From NCBI GenBank assembly GCA_965227695.1, contig OZ245760.1, positions 1,922,001 to 1,986,000 on the forward strand: a stretch of 64,000 nucleotides of DNA, given 5' to 3'. The notes beneath the pieces were generated by a model, which saw nothing but the letters and a program-made list of their open reading frames with translations, was not told the origin of the DNA and did no database searches. The position numbers and the translations under genes are program-made. Below are positions 17,322-26,026 of the stretch, one piece after another (the stretch's first letter is position 1; each line of letters opens with the position of its first letter). This DNA is from UBA1858 sp965227695 (GTDB lineage: Bacteria; Pseudomonadota; Gammaproteobacteria; UBA4575).

Positions 17322-17891
17322 TTATAAATTCCGCTGTTTATGGGTTCCCAGTGGGAGCATCACCCATAATACTCCATCTCGCTTAAAAAATTGATGATAA
17401 AGCACCGCTGCAATATGAATCAACAATAGCGCCAGCATCACATCCGCAGAAAAACCATGCACTGAGTTCATCAGCTTTGCCAAAGTTTCACTATCCTGCA
17501 GCCATCCGGAAATTTTGGCCATACCAAACACAGAGACGGGATACGATACCAGTCCGGCAAGAATTATTCCTGTCAACGGTGAAAGAAAAAAGCATCCGTA
17601 GAAAGTCAAATATACAAACTTTCTCAATCGTCTTTGCCAGGCTATGCCGAGGTCATCAGGCTTTGACTGAGTCCGGCGCCACAACCACCTTACAGCAGCA
17701 AGAATCAGAATCATCAGGCCGAGACCGGAATGAAGCTGAATGTTATCAGTCATGACTGCGTCATCAAGCGCCTCAAATTCACTGAAAAATATCAGATAAA
17801 CAATAATAAATGCCATAACCCAATGTAACAGCATTGAAATAATATCATAGGGTCTTGAAGAAACAGAGTTATCAGACTGCGCAAACGTCAT
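17322..17891 (-). CDS. Cytochrome b561 family protein
   Basis: Di-haem b-type cytochrome of the inner membrane, carrying electrons from ubiquinol to periplasmic or membrane acceptors. The 189 residues contain four membrane helices and the four expected histidines: LLHWVMA (H23), QLHSGLG (H54), SVHGFS (about 144) and LIHIAAVLYHQF (about 158 and 164), then the conserved FFKRDGVLWVMLP end typical of the family (YodB/CybB type). The next gene starts three bases downstream. The physiological partner cannot be told from context. Confidence 0.92.
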   Translation of the reverse strand: MTFAQSDNSVSSRPYDIISMLLHWVMAFIIVYLIFFSEFEALDDAVMTDNIQLHSGLGLMILILAAVRWLWRRTQSKPDDLGIAWQRRLRKFVYLTFYGCFFLSPLTGIILAGLVSYPVSVFGMAKISGWLQDSETLAKLMNSVHGFSADVMLALLLIHIAAVLYHQFFKRDGVLWVMLPLGTHKQRNL

Positions 17892-18486
17892 AACCGACTG
17901 GCCTGTTGATAAATAGAGACATCTTTCAATGATGGCAAATACGTGTTAATGCTGTATGACAAAACCAGAAACCGGCTTAATTATCAAAGCGGTCCGGTTT
18001 TAGGCAGTCATGCCAGTCCATGCTCATGTTTCAAGTGTATTATTATTCTCCAAATCACTACTACATTGCGACGATAAATGTGGACAACCCCAGTCAAGCA
18101 GGCTTACCAGCACCGGGCATTCAAGCCTGCAAGTCGAAACGCAGGACAAGGTAAGAATATTTCGAAGTCAATGCCTTGTATTTCCGCACGATTCCAAGTA
18201 GCGACCGCAATTGGTAAATTGTACAGCCAGTCATATGAACCATCAGCGCCGTAAAGAACTCATCGCTTTGCCTATTGACACAGTTTTGGCAAGATAAACA
18301 AATTAATCCGGCAAAAACTGATTTTTCTCAGTATATTGGAATGAAATATGTATTAGTATTTGCACAAATTTACATTGGCTCTGGGCCAGCTTTACCTAAC
18401 CTGGTGTTGGAACAAATTATTATAATTATCGCCAGATATTTAAAGTAGCCGTCATAAATAAGAATCCTTCAATACAATCGGGAACA
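17892..18486. other. Intergenic region between cytochrome b561 and universal stress genes
   Basis: About 600 bp with no convincing gene. One short frame (18010-18201) has no ribosome-binding site or family feature. At 18375-18391 TTGGC-N7-CAGCT has the spacing of a sigma-54 promoter but a poor -12 element. Nothing else recognised. Confidence 0.4.
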
Positions 18487-19455
18487 ATGATGTCAAGCAT
18501 AAAAAAAATCTTAGTCGCCCTCGACGATCACTCAAATGAACGTCTTGTTATTCAGAAAGGGCTTTCCCTGGCAAAAGAGCATCATGCCCAAATAATGGTA
18601 CTGACAGTATTAAATCAGACCGACAAAATGGCGCATACATTTTCTGACGTCATCTCCGAGGAGAAATTCCTAGCCTATGTGTTTGATCATCAACGTGAGC
18701 GCATTGAAGAAATCATCCAGGAATATAATACCCATAACATAAAAATTTCCTGTGAGTTTGATACCGGAGACCCTTACCTTAAAATTATTCAACGCGCTTT
18801 TGATTTCAGCGCAGATATTATCCTTCATTCTTCACATTCCGAGCAACAGGAGCGACTGTTTTTTTCCAGTGCAGACTGGCGGTTAATACGTAAATCTCCC
18901 GTTCCCGTATGGATCGTAAAAAATGAAGAACCTGACATTCCTAAAAAAATGATGGTTGCTATAGATGTCACCCAGGATTCCGGTGACATGGATTTCAATA
19001 AAATCATTCTTAACCTGGCAGCACAAATTGCCCGTGCATCCAACGCTCAACTTGATGTTGTGAGCGTCTGGGAAGTATTTGGCGAGCAAAGTGCACGTTA
19101 TAGCCCTCTTTTGAACGTCTCCAAACAACAAATTGAAGACATCATAGAAAAAACGGCGTCAGAAATACAAACCCGGCAGAATGAACTGAAAAACTGGCTA
19201 AGCGATACGCATCCTGATTGCACAGCGTTAATCAAGTGGGTCATCGAGAAAGGGGAAGCGAGTGAGCTGATTTCAAGATATGCGCACGACCAGGATATTG
19301 GCCTGCTAATAATAGGTACCGTCAACCGGACAGGCATTGCTGGCTTGTTTATCGGCAACACGGCAGAAACAGTTTTGTCAAAAGTAAAGTGCTCTGTATT
19401 GACAATCAAGCCTCCATTGTTTGAAAGCCCTGTGAAAAAAACGACATCAGACTAA
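18487..19455 (+). CDS. Tandem universal stress protein (UspE-like)
   Basis: Two Usp domains in one 322-residue cytoplasmic protein, as in UspE. First domain about 1-145 (IKKILVALDDHSNERLVIQK) lacks the ATP-binding loop; second domain about 150-310 (KKMMVAIDVT...) keeps the G-x2-G-x9-G-(S/T)-like loop in GTVNRTGIAGLFIGNTAE, so only the C-terminal domain should bind nucleotide. Start ATG 18487 (a second ATG follows at once), GGGAAC upstream. General stress role is inferred from the family. The next gene is a membrane PsiE-like protein 157 bp downstream. Confidence 0.92.
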   Translation: MMSSIKKILVALDDHSNERLVIQKGLSLAKEHHAQIMVLTVLNQTDKMAHTFSDVISEEKFLAYVFDHQRERIEEIIQEYNTHNIKISCEFDTGDPYLKIIQRAFDFSADIILHSSHSEQQERLFFSSADWRLIRKSPVPVWIVKNEEPDIPKKMMVAIDVTQDSGDMDFNKIILNLAAQIARASNAQLDVVSVWEVFGEQSARYSPLLNVSKQQIEDIIEKTASEIQTRQNELKNWLSDTHPDCTALIKWVIEKGEASELISRYAHDQDIGLLIIGTVNRTGIAGLFIGNTAETVLSKVKCSVLTIKPPLFESPVKKTTSD

Positions 19456-19612
19456 AATTGCTTACTGAGCAGAGAGAATTTTTCGAAACCGGCTTGACTA
19501 AGGCATCACTATTTTGCTGAATTGACTGGATATACAAAGCAGCATCACTTAATTCCTGTTTAGCAAGCCTGTCTTCCAACCACAACCTGTTAAGACCAAT
19601 TAATCATTTGCC

Positions 19613-20083
19613 ATGTCATCGGATAAAGACAGTAAAGAAATACATGAGCCGGGGCATGATCTTCACCTGCAACATGAAGATCCAACGATCCGGTTCCTGC
19701 ACAGAATTATTCGGGTCGCCGTCAAAATACTGGCCGTTCTGATGGTGCTTGTAATTGTCTGGGGAATTGGTGATGTTATCTATGTGCTCTATCAGCGCAT
19801 CACACAACCACCATTTTTATTACTGCAGATTAATGACATACTTGCGACCTTTGGCGCATTTCTTGCGGTTTTGATTGCCATTGAAATCTTTGTCAATATC
19901 AGCATGTACTTGAGTACCAATGTCATTCCTGTACGCCTTGTTATCGCAACGGCATTGATGGCCATCGCACGAAAAGTAATTATTTTCGATTATGAGAACA
20001 TCACCCCCCCCTACATATACGGGACCGCAGCCGTGATACTGGCACTTGGAATCACCTACTGGCTAATCATAAAACGCCCCTAG
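19613..20083 (+). CDS. PsiE-like membrane protein
   Basis: 156 residues: a polar His/Asp-rich N-terminus, then four membrane helices (about 32-56, 68-92, 100-118, 132-152). The ordering, the NDILATFGAFLAVLIAIEIF helix and the ATALMAIARKVIIFDYE segment match the phosphate-starvation-inducible PsiE family, whose molecular function is not known. No Pho box was recognised upstream. A hairpin TATAAAGC/GCTTTATA at 20101-20126 follows the stop and may end the transcript. Confidence 0.82.
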   Translation: MSSDKDSKEIHEPGHDLHLQHEDPTIRFLHRIIRVAVKILAVLMVLVIVWGIGDVIYVLYQRITQPPFLLLQINDILATFGAFLAVLIAIEIFVNISMYLSTNVIPVRLVIATALMAIARKVIIFDYENITPPYIYGTAAVILALGITYWLIIKRP

Positions 20084-20100
20084 AAATATTTTATCTACTT

Positions 20101-20126
20101 TATAAAGCGCCTGAATCAGCTTTATA
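20101..20126 (+). terminator. Hairpin after PsiE-like gene
   Basis: Perfect 8-bp arms TATAAAGC and GCTTTATA with a 10-base loop, 17 bp past the stop codon. No T-run follows. Confidence 0.3.
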
Positions 20127-20245
20127 TATCTAAAATTGTTGTTGGATACCGCAGTACTTTCATATGAACTTTTTCATATTTTAAAGGTCTTAGTAACAGG
20201 AGAAAGGGTTGCTGTTTGACCATACACTCTGAAAAGGAGCGTAAT

Positions 20246-20323
20246 ATGAAAGACAGTACACTGTTTGCCTATGCCGTCATCGCTCTAGTGGCGATTGCAT
20301 TGACCATCGGAATGATCGGCTGA
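20246..20323 (+). CDS. 25-residue single-span membrane peptide
   Basis: MKDSTLFAYAVIALVAIALT then IGMIG: a charged start followed by one hydrophobic helix. A strong ribosome-binding site AAAAGGAG lies eight bases before ATG 20246 and a good Rho-independent terminator follows 20 bp after the stop, which together argue strongly for a real gene. It is an isolated unit. The sequence does not match small subunits I know (KdpF, CydX). Function unknown; such peptides usually modulate a larger membrane complex. Confidence 0.7.
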   Translation: MKDSTLFAYAVIALVAIALTIGMIG

Positions 20324-20342
20324 TGCAAACAATATGATAATC

Positions 20343-20378
20343 AAGCCTCAATAATATATGTATTGTTGAGGCTTTTTT
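20343..20378 (+). terminator. Rho-independent terminator of the 25-residue peptide gene
   Basis: AAGCCTCAA (20343-20351) pairs with TTGAGGCTT (20366-20374), extended inside by CAATA/TATTG pairing, followed by a T-run. Strong canonical terminator. Confidence 0.88.
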
Positions 20379-20482
20379 CCTCTTTTTGAAAACACCCTAA
20401 CCTCGCTTCAGACAAACCTCTGACCATCGTCGCCAATTCCATCACGTCATCCCCAACCTTTCTCATCCCGCCTTTCCGTCAC

Positions 20483-20566
20483 GTCATCCCCGAGCAGATC
20501 GGGGATCTTGTACTAAACGGAAAAACCTCGGATTCCCAATCAAGTTGGGAATGACGATACTATATG
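20483..20566. repeat. Palindromic interspersed repeat, copy 1
   Basis: 84-bp element starting GTCATCCCCGAGCAGATCGG, containing two hairpins (CCCCGA/TCGGGG and TTCCCAA/TTGGGAA) and ending in GGGAATGAC, so its ends are near inverted repeats (GTCATCCCC and GGGAATGAC). The copy at 20747 differs at only two positions. Elements with GTCATTCCC-type ends are common intergenic repeats in proteobacteria. No coding capacity. Confidence 0.85.
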
Positions 20567-20746
20567 GAGTGGCTTGGCGTTGGGAATGACGATACTATTT
20601 GGAAGCATGCGAGGCATTTGAGAGTGACTGAGTTAACCCGGCATCTCTTTAATAATAACAACGCCTGCAGCCTGCCATGTTGTCGCCAGCATCCTTTATG
20701 TCGTACTCGACCTTTCCACCTACGTCATCCCCGACCTTTCCACCAG

Positions 20747-20830
20747 GTCATCCCCGACCAGATCGGGGATCTTGTACTAAACGGAAAAACCTCGGATTCC
20801 CAATCAAGTTGGGAATGACGATACTATTTA
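20747..20830. repeat. Palindromic interspersed repeat, copy 2
   Basis: Second copy of the 84-bp palindromic element, same orientation as copy 1, 264 bp further right. It is preceded by two partial units of the type GACCTTTCCACC plus GTCATCCCC, and runs directly into the 38-bp tandem array. Confidence 0.85.
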
Positions 20831-20990
20831 GAAGTGTGTGAGACATTTGGGAATGACAGCACTGTTTGGAAGTGTGTGAGACATTTCGGAATGACAATAC
20901 TATTTGGAAGTGTGCGAGACATTTGGGAATGATAACACTTTTTTGAAACGCGAGAAGCGTTGGGAGTGACAGTGCCATTTGGAAAGTATG
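20811..20990. repeat. 38-bp tandem array derived from the repeat end
   Basis: Five successive units begin GGGAATGAC or a close variant: 20811, 20849, 20887, 20925 and 20962. The first three are exactly 38 bp and nearly identical (ending GTGTGAGACATTT); the fourth is 37 bp and divergent and the last is partial. The unit starts with the 3' end of the palindromic element, so the array seems to have grown out of copy 2. Shorter related units follow copy 1 at 20547-20630. There are no unique spacers, so it is not a CRISPR array. Confidence 0.85.
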
Positions 20991-21008
20991 TAATTGGAGG
21001 GTTTATTA

Positions 21009-21893
21009 CTAAGGCCCTAGCAACGTTCTCAAAGCAGTGGGCTGAAAATGTCTTCTGGTTGTGATGGAGTAAAAGTTTTCATAAACTTTAGGCACAACAC
21101 AGTATTTCTGTAAAGCGCCACTTTTTAGCTCATCCTGTACAACCACTTCGGGCACGACGGCAACTCCGCCAAAATCTCTTGTGAGCAAGCGTAACATGGC
21201 CATATCATCGACTTCAGCCATGATTTGTATATTTATTTTCATGTCCTCGCAGAGTGAATCAAACTGGCCACGAATATCATTACTCTTGCCTGGCAATAAC
21301 AATCTGAGTTTTGCGATATCCTGTGGAAAACGAAATTTACGTGCACGCGGCTTGCGCGGTGGACCAACCAGACATACTGATTGGCGCGCTACCCGTTTGC
21401 AGCGCCAGGGATGCGGGGAAGCGGATGCGACTGCTTTATTGGACAAAACGAGATCAAGTTTATGATGACCCAGTCGCTCAAGAAGATGTTCAAGATTACC
21501 TGACTCAAGTATCAGCTGAATCGACTCCTGCCCAAGTATCGGCCGCAGAAAATTCTCCTGGAAATTGCGCGAAATTGTAGACACGGCGCCAACACGCAGT
21601 TGTTGCACAGTTTGACCTTCTCCACCACTGACAGCAGACATCAATTCATTGCCCAGCGTGAATATGCCTTCGGCGTAATCAAGTACAACAACCCCCAACT
21701 GTGTTAACTGTAGTGTTTTGCCTTCACGATTAAACAGGTCATGCCCCATTTGGGTTTCAAGCTTACGTATCTGCGAAGATAATGCGGATTGGGCAACATG
21801 AAGCTTCTTCGCAGCACGGGTTAAGTTGCCTTCGTTTGCCACTACCCAAAAATAATGCAGATGGTGAAAATTTAATTGACGTAAGTTAATCAT
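21009..21893 (-). CDS. LysR-family regulator, divergent from the dab genes
   Basis: 294 residues with an N-terminal winged helix-turn-helix (about 8-65: LHYFWVVANEGNLTRAAKKL, QSALSSQIRKLE) and a C-terminal ligand-binding domain. The start LNFHHLHYFW resembles the NhaR branch of LysR proteins. It is divergent from dabB with about 100 bp between starts, the classical position for a LysR protein acting on its neighbour, and a palindrome with T-N11-A spacing lies between them. Likely activates the dab operon, perhaps in answer to carbon limitation; that is inference. Its 3' side abuts the repeat array. Confidence 0.92.
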   Translation of the reverse strand: MINLRQLNFHHLHYFWVVANEGNLTRAAKKLHVAQSALSSQIRKLETQMGHDLFNREGKTLQLTQLGVVVLDYAEGIFTLGNELMSAVSGGEGQTVQQLRVGAVSTISRNFQENFLRPILGQESIQLILESGNLEHLLERLGHHKLDLVLSNKAVASASPHPWRCKRVARQSVCLVGPPRKPRARKFRFPQDIAKLRLLLPGKSNDIRGQFDSLCEDMKINIQIMAEVDDMAMLRLLTRDFGGVAVVPEVVVQDELKSGALQKYCVVPKVYENFYSITTRRHFQPTALRTLLGP

Positions 21894-21908
21894 TCTTTTT
21901 ATTAGAAC

Positions 21909-21923
21909 ATATCATTCTGATAT
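21909..21923. promoter_or_regulatory. Candidate LysR-type operator
   Basis: ATATCA-TTC-TGATAT is a perfect 6-bp inverted repeat with a 3-bp centre and contains the T-N11-A pattern of LysR-binding sites. It lies 16 bp upstream of the lysR start and 73 bp upstream of the preferred dabB start, as expected for a site used for autoregulation and activation. Confidence 0.5.
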
Positions 21924-21995
21924 ATATATTTTACAGCATTTTTATCACAACGCACAATGCGACCACCTGAAATCAGTCGCATGGAGCAATCGTAT

Positions 21996-23561
21996 ATGTC
22001 ATTGGAAACACAACTCACATTATGGATTGCGCCGGCGATATACACACTCGCCACGGTATTGATCACACTTAGGGTCTCTCGCGTGTGGGCCACCATCAGT
22101 TTTTCAACTGGACTCGCATTATTTGTCTCACTGTTAATGACAGGATGGGTAGTAAGCAAATCATCCTTAATTGAAGGCCATCTTATCATTAGCTGCATCA
22201 TGCTAAACCTGATTACTTTTCTTGGCTGGGTTGTTACACGTTTCTCATGGCGCTACCTCGAAGGTGAGTCGGGACAAATGCGTTACGTGCTTGCATTACT
22301 GGTTACCTTAACCTCGGTCAGTATCATGGCTATCACAGATCACTTTGCCATTCTGCTGATTGCCTGGTTTGCCAGCACGCTGGGATTACACCACTTACTT
22401 ACTTTCTATCATGAGCGCACAGCCGCACAGATTGTCGCACATAAAAAATTTATGGTGAGTCGCCTTGCCGAAGCATGTCTTGTCATAGCGCTAATTCTCA
22501 TATACAACCAGGTGAATTCACTGTCTTTCCAACAGATAGCCAGTTACGTAAACCAGCAGGAAAGTCTTACAATTTCACTACAAGTGGCTGCACTGCTGAT
22601 CTGTGTTGCTGTCATCCTCAAGTCTGCCCTGCTACCGCTTCATGGCTGGTTAATCCAGGTAATGGAAGCGCCAACCCCGGTCTCTGCCTTATTACATGCA
22701 GGCGTTGTTAACCTGGGCGGGTTTGTTTTGATCAGGTTGGCAGAATTAATTGCCGCCGTCCCTGCCGCGCAATATGTTCTGGTGATTTTTGGCGGACTGA
22801 CAGCAGTGCTGGCAGGATTAGTCATGATGACGCGGATAAGTATTAAAGTGAGACTGGCCTGGTCAACCTGCGCCCAAATGGGTTTTATGATCATGGAGTG
22901 TGGGCTAGGCCTCTACGAATTGGCCTTTTTGCACCTTATTGCGCATTCCCTTTACAAGGCACATGCATTTTTATCATCAGGCGATATCGTCTACACCACC
23001 AGAGTCAAAGACCTCTATCAAAATGAGTTGCACGCTAGCCCATCGATAATGCTCATTAAAGAGTTGATTGCATTACCTGTTACTCTTGCGGTGGCCGGTT
23101 CTTCGTTATGGGTGTGGAATCAGTTCATGAATATGCAGGCATTGCCGACAATCGCTTTGTTTGTTGTTTCAGTGGGTCTGGCACCCCTGTTATGGAATGC
23201 ACGTTCGACATCTCGTCGCAACAGAATAATCGCAATCCTCAGTGTAATCATCATATTTCAGATTTATATGGTTTGGCATTTACTGTTTTCATCATTCGTC
23301 CCTGCAAACCAAGTCGATTCCTACTGGCTAGCCAGCCTGGTAATACTCTTTTTCACAGGCCTGTATGTTATGCAGGCCTGGCTTTGCGCATACCCGCATG
23401 GAAAAGTGTCATCCATTTTTTACCCATGGGCTTACGCAGGCTTTTACCTGGATGAAAGATTCACCCGCTTTACCTTCCGAATCTGGCCAGCGAGACACAT
23501 GAACAAAATACAAAATTCGACTTATAGTTCAATGCATACCCCACCCGGAGAACCAATATGA
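21996..23561 (+). CDS. dabB: DabB, proton-conducting membrane subunit of the DAB inorganic-carbon pump
   Basis: Polytopic membrane protein of the NuoL/MrpA antiporter family that works with DabA to accumulate bicarbonate using the proton motive force. 521 residues from ATG 21996, which has GGAG nine bases upstream; in-frame ATGs at 21957 and 21981 are possible. About 13-14 hydrophobic helices are seen, with the family segment KSALLPLHGWLIQVMEAPTPVSALLHAG split as KSALLPLHGWL and MEAPTPVSALLHAG. It overlaps dabA by 4 bp (ATGA), showing translational coupling. A NADH dehydrogenase subunit is unlikely because no nuo genes are adjacent and DabA is. Confidence 0.92.
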   Translation: MSLETQLTLWIAPAIYTLATVLITLRVSRVWATISFSTGLALFVSLLMTGWVVSKSSLIEGHLIISCIMLNLITFLGWVVTRFSWRYLEGESGQMRYVLALLVTLTSVSIMAITDHFAILLIAWFASTLGLHHLLTFYHERTAAQIVAHKKFMVSRLAEACLVIALILIYNQVNSLSFQQIASYVNQQESLTISLQVAALLICVAVILKSALLPLHGWLIQVMEAPTPVSALLHAGVVNLGGFVLIRLAELIAAVPAAQYVLVIFGGLTAVLAGLVMMTRISIKVRLAWSTCAQMGFMIMECGLGLYELAFLHLIAHSLYKAHAFLSSGDIVYTTRVKDLYQNELHASPSIMLIKELIALPVTLAVAGSSLWVWNQFMNMQALPTIALFVVSVGLAPLLWNARSTSRRNRIIAILSVIIIFQIYMVWHLLFSSFVPANQVDSYWLASLVILFFTGLYVMQAWLCAYPHGKVSSIFYPWAYAGFYLDERFTRFTFRIWPARHMNKIQNSTYSSMHTPPGEPI

Positions 23562-26023
23562 ATACTGCTGTCGATATGCTGCATCATTCCCCTGACAATA
23601 CTGAGCTGCATGATCTCATTCAAGCAGCCTGTCAATCTATCGCTCCCAGCTGGCCACTGGATCAATTGATTGCCGTGAATCCATACTGGGGCAGAATAAA
23701 CTTATCTTTTGAAGATGTTCATGCCACGCTTACCCAGCTGGCCGGCAGCCAAATGTTCATGCCACGCGACTATTATCGTGGGGCATGGCAGTCCAAACAA
23801 ATTGCGCGTACCGACATTGTCAGTGCCATCGAAGAGTCTGGCCATCCTCTTACACCGGAAGAAGTCGTTGCTGAACTGCTCCATGATGATCAGACACATA
23901 AACCGCGATCTTTACTGTCAGACCATGTCGATATGGGTCGTGATTTATTACATGAACCTTCCTGGGATAGCGCCATCAAACACCAGATATCACAGTTTTG
24001 TGCCGCATTTTTTGATCGCGACCAGGCTGACTGGCATCCAGCTCATAAGCACGATCTGTATAGTAGCTGGCTTGAAGCGATATGCCATGACCATGGTGTT
24101 GTGCTGCTGATGCACGCTCCAAATATCCTCGACAGAGCCAGGCATTTACCTGGTGACCCGGTTGCGACAATTGCATTCATTATTGAAAAGCTGGAAATCA
24201 ACCCTGCAGATATCGGAATTTTTTTACAAACAATATTGTTACGTATCAATGGATGGGCTTCATGGTGTGCCTATCTGCGCTGGCAGGCACAACTGCATGA
24301 AGATGATGATCAGAAAATCGTGGATTTGCTTGCTATTCGTCTTGCATGGGAATATTTGCTGGATGATGATATCCGTTCTGTTGATTCCACCTGGGCGGCA
24401 TGGCAGGAACATTGGCAATCTTTTACAACGCCGACTGTGAGTTCGGATGACCAAAAAATGCTGGTCTGGCAACGTGCCCATGAAATCGCTTACCAGCGCA
24501 AACTGACATCACTATTAGCGGACCAATCAGGAGACAGTAGAGATACTCCGGCGCCAAAAGTTCAGGCCGTATTTTGTATTGATGTCCGATCAGAAGTGTT
24601 TCGACGCGCTTTGGAAAAACAAAGCCCGGCAATAAAAACGTTCGGTTTTGCCGGTTTCTTTGGATTGCCTATTGGCTACACCCCGATCGGAACCGCCGCG
24701 AAGCGGCCTCAGCTCCCCGGCCTGTTATCCGCTGCCATTGAGGTTTCAGAGTGCAGTCACGACCAGGAATTCGATAATAAAATTGCCGCTAAAAGACATC
24801 AGTATCACGCCATGGTCAACAGCTGGCAACCATTTTCAACACTGCCTGCTTCGGCCTTTGCACTGGTGGAATCACTGGGATTGGGTTATCTTGGCAAACT
24901 GATTCATCGTTCTGTCAAACACTCAACCGGAGCAAAAGATCCCTACCACCAGGGACTCTCCGGCCAATCACGCCAGTCACTGACACCACAGCTTAAATTG
25001 ACGGGTGAAAACACGTTAAAACAAAAAGTGGCGCTTGCTGCACAGATATTAAATGCCATGAGTTTAACCCGCGATTTTGCCAGGCTTGTGCTATTGGTGG
25101 GACATGGCAGTCAAAGCAGTAATAATCCTCATGCTGCGGGGCTGGACTGCGGAGCCTGTTGTGGTCAGACCGGCGAGGTGAATGCACGTGCTCTGGCCAA
25201 ATTGCTCAATGATAAAGAAGTACGACAGGCACTGGTAAACGAGTCAATAGTCATTCCTGAAACAACATGCTTTATCCCTGCCCTGCATAATACAACGACG
25301 GATGAAGTGCATCTGTTTGATATTCACTGCGTGTCGGATGCACTAAAGCAGGATGTTCAGTCACTGCGTAGTCAGCTCGGCAAGGCGACAAAGATTGCCA
25401 GTGCAGAACGGGCACGTCATCTTGCGATGACTTCAACTGGCAACCCGTCCACCACACTTTTAAGTGCTTTGAAAACTCGTGCCAACGACTGGTCGCAAAC
25501 ACGACCCGAATGGGGTTTGGCCAATAATGCAGCCTTTATTGTTGCGCCACGTGAGCGAACGCGTGAGTTACAGCTTGAAGGACGTACTTTTTTGCATAAT
25601 TATGACTGGACGAGTGATCCTGACTATAATGTGCTCGAACTCATCATGACCGCACCGATGATTGTGACGCACTGGATCAACATGCAATACTATGCTTCCA
25701 CAGTGGATAACAGACTTTATGGCAGTGGCAATAAAGTATTGCACAATGTTGTGGGTGGTAGAATCGGTATATTTGAAGGTAACGGCGGCGATCTGCGAAT
25801 AGGCCTTGCCAAACAGTCGTTGCATGATGGCAGTCGCTGGATGCATACTCCGCTAAGGCTGTCAGTCTATATTGAAGCCCCCAGCGCTGCGATAGATAAA
25901 ATCATTGAAAAACATGAAAATGTCTTTCAATTAATCCACAATCGCTGGATACATTTGTTTAACATTGAAGGAAAACAGATTTCACAGTTTCGACATGGCC
26001 AATGGCAACTTGTTTCCGCCTAA
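23558..26023 (+). CDS. dabA: DabA, zinc-binding subunit of the DAB inorganic-carbon pump (DUF2309)
   Basis: Large cytoplasmic beta-carbonic-anhydrase-like protein that, with DabB, converts CO2 to bicarbonate vectorially. 821 residues, typical of the family. Zinc ligands expected from Halothiobacillus DabA (Cys-Asp-His-Cys) are all present: C340 and D342 in VFCIDVRSE, H516 in LVGHGSQSSNN and C531 in GLDCGACCGQ, with the same H-to-C spacing of 15. Start ATG 23558 overlaps the dabB stop and has CGGAG upstream. The next gene begins three bases after the stop. Confidence 0.95.
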   Translation: MNTAVDMLHHSPDNTELHDLIQAACQSIAPSWPLDQLIAVNPYWGRINLSFEDVHATLTQLAGSQMFMPRDYYRGAWQSKQIARTDIVSAIEESGHPLTPEEVVAELLHDDQTHKPRSLLSDHVDMGRDLLHEPSWDSAIKHQISQFCAAFFDRDQADWHPAHKHDLYSSWLEAICHDHGVVLLMHAPNILDRARHLPGDPVATIAFIIEKLEINPADIGIFLQTILLRINGWASWCAYLRWQAQLHEDDDQKIVDLLAIRLAWEYLLDDDIRSVDSTWAAWQEHWQSFTTPTVSSDDQKMLVWQRAHEIAYQRKLTSLLADQSGDSRDTPAPKVQAVFCIDVRSEVFRRALEKQSPAIKTFGFAGFFGLPIGYTPIGTAAKRPQLPGLLSAAIEVSECSHDQEFDNKIAAKRHQYHAMVNSWQPFSTLPASAFALVESLGLGYLGKLIHRSVKHSTGAKDPYHQGLSGQSRQSLTPQLKLTGENTLKQKVALAAQILNAMSLTRDFARLVLLVGHGSQSSNNPHAAGLDCGACCGQTGEVNARALAKLLNDKEVRQALVNESIVIPETTCFIPALHNTTTDEVHLFDIHCVSDALKQDVQSLRSQLGKATKIASAERARHLAMTSTGNPSTTLLSALKTRANDWSQTRPEWGLANNAAFIVAPRERTRELQLEGRTFLHNYDWTSDPDYNVLELIMTAPMIVTHWINMQYYASTVDNRLYGSGNKVLHNVVGGRIGIFEGNGGDLRIGLAKQSLHDGSRWMHTPLRLSVYIEAPSAAIDKIIEKHENVFQLIHNRWIHLFNIEGKQISQFRHGQWQLVSA

Positions 26024-26026
26024 GTC

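Noticed and set aside
18375..18391. Sigma-54-like site before the universal stress gene
   Set aside because: TTGGC is good but the -12 element reads CAGCT; GG-N10-GC pairs this weak are expected by chance.
20811..20990. Possible CRISPR array
   Set aside because: Units are directly abutting 38-bp repeats without unique spacers, and no cas genes are present.
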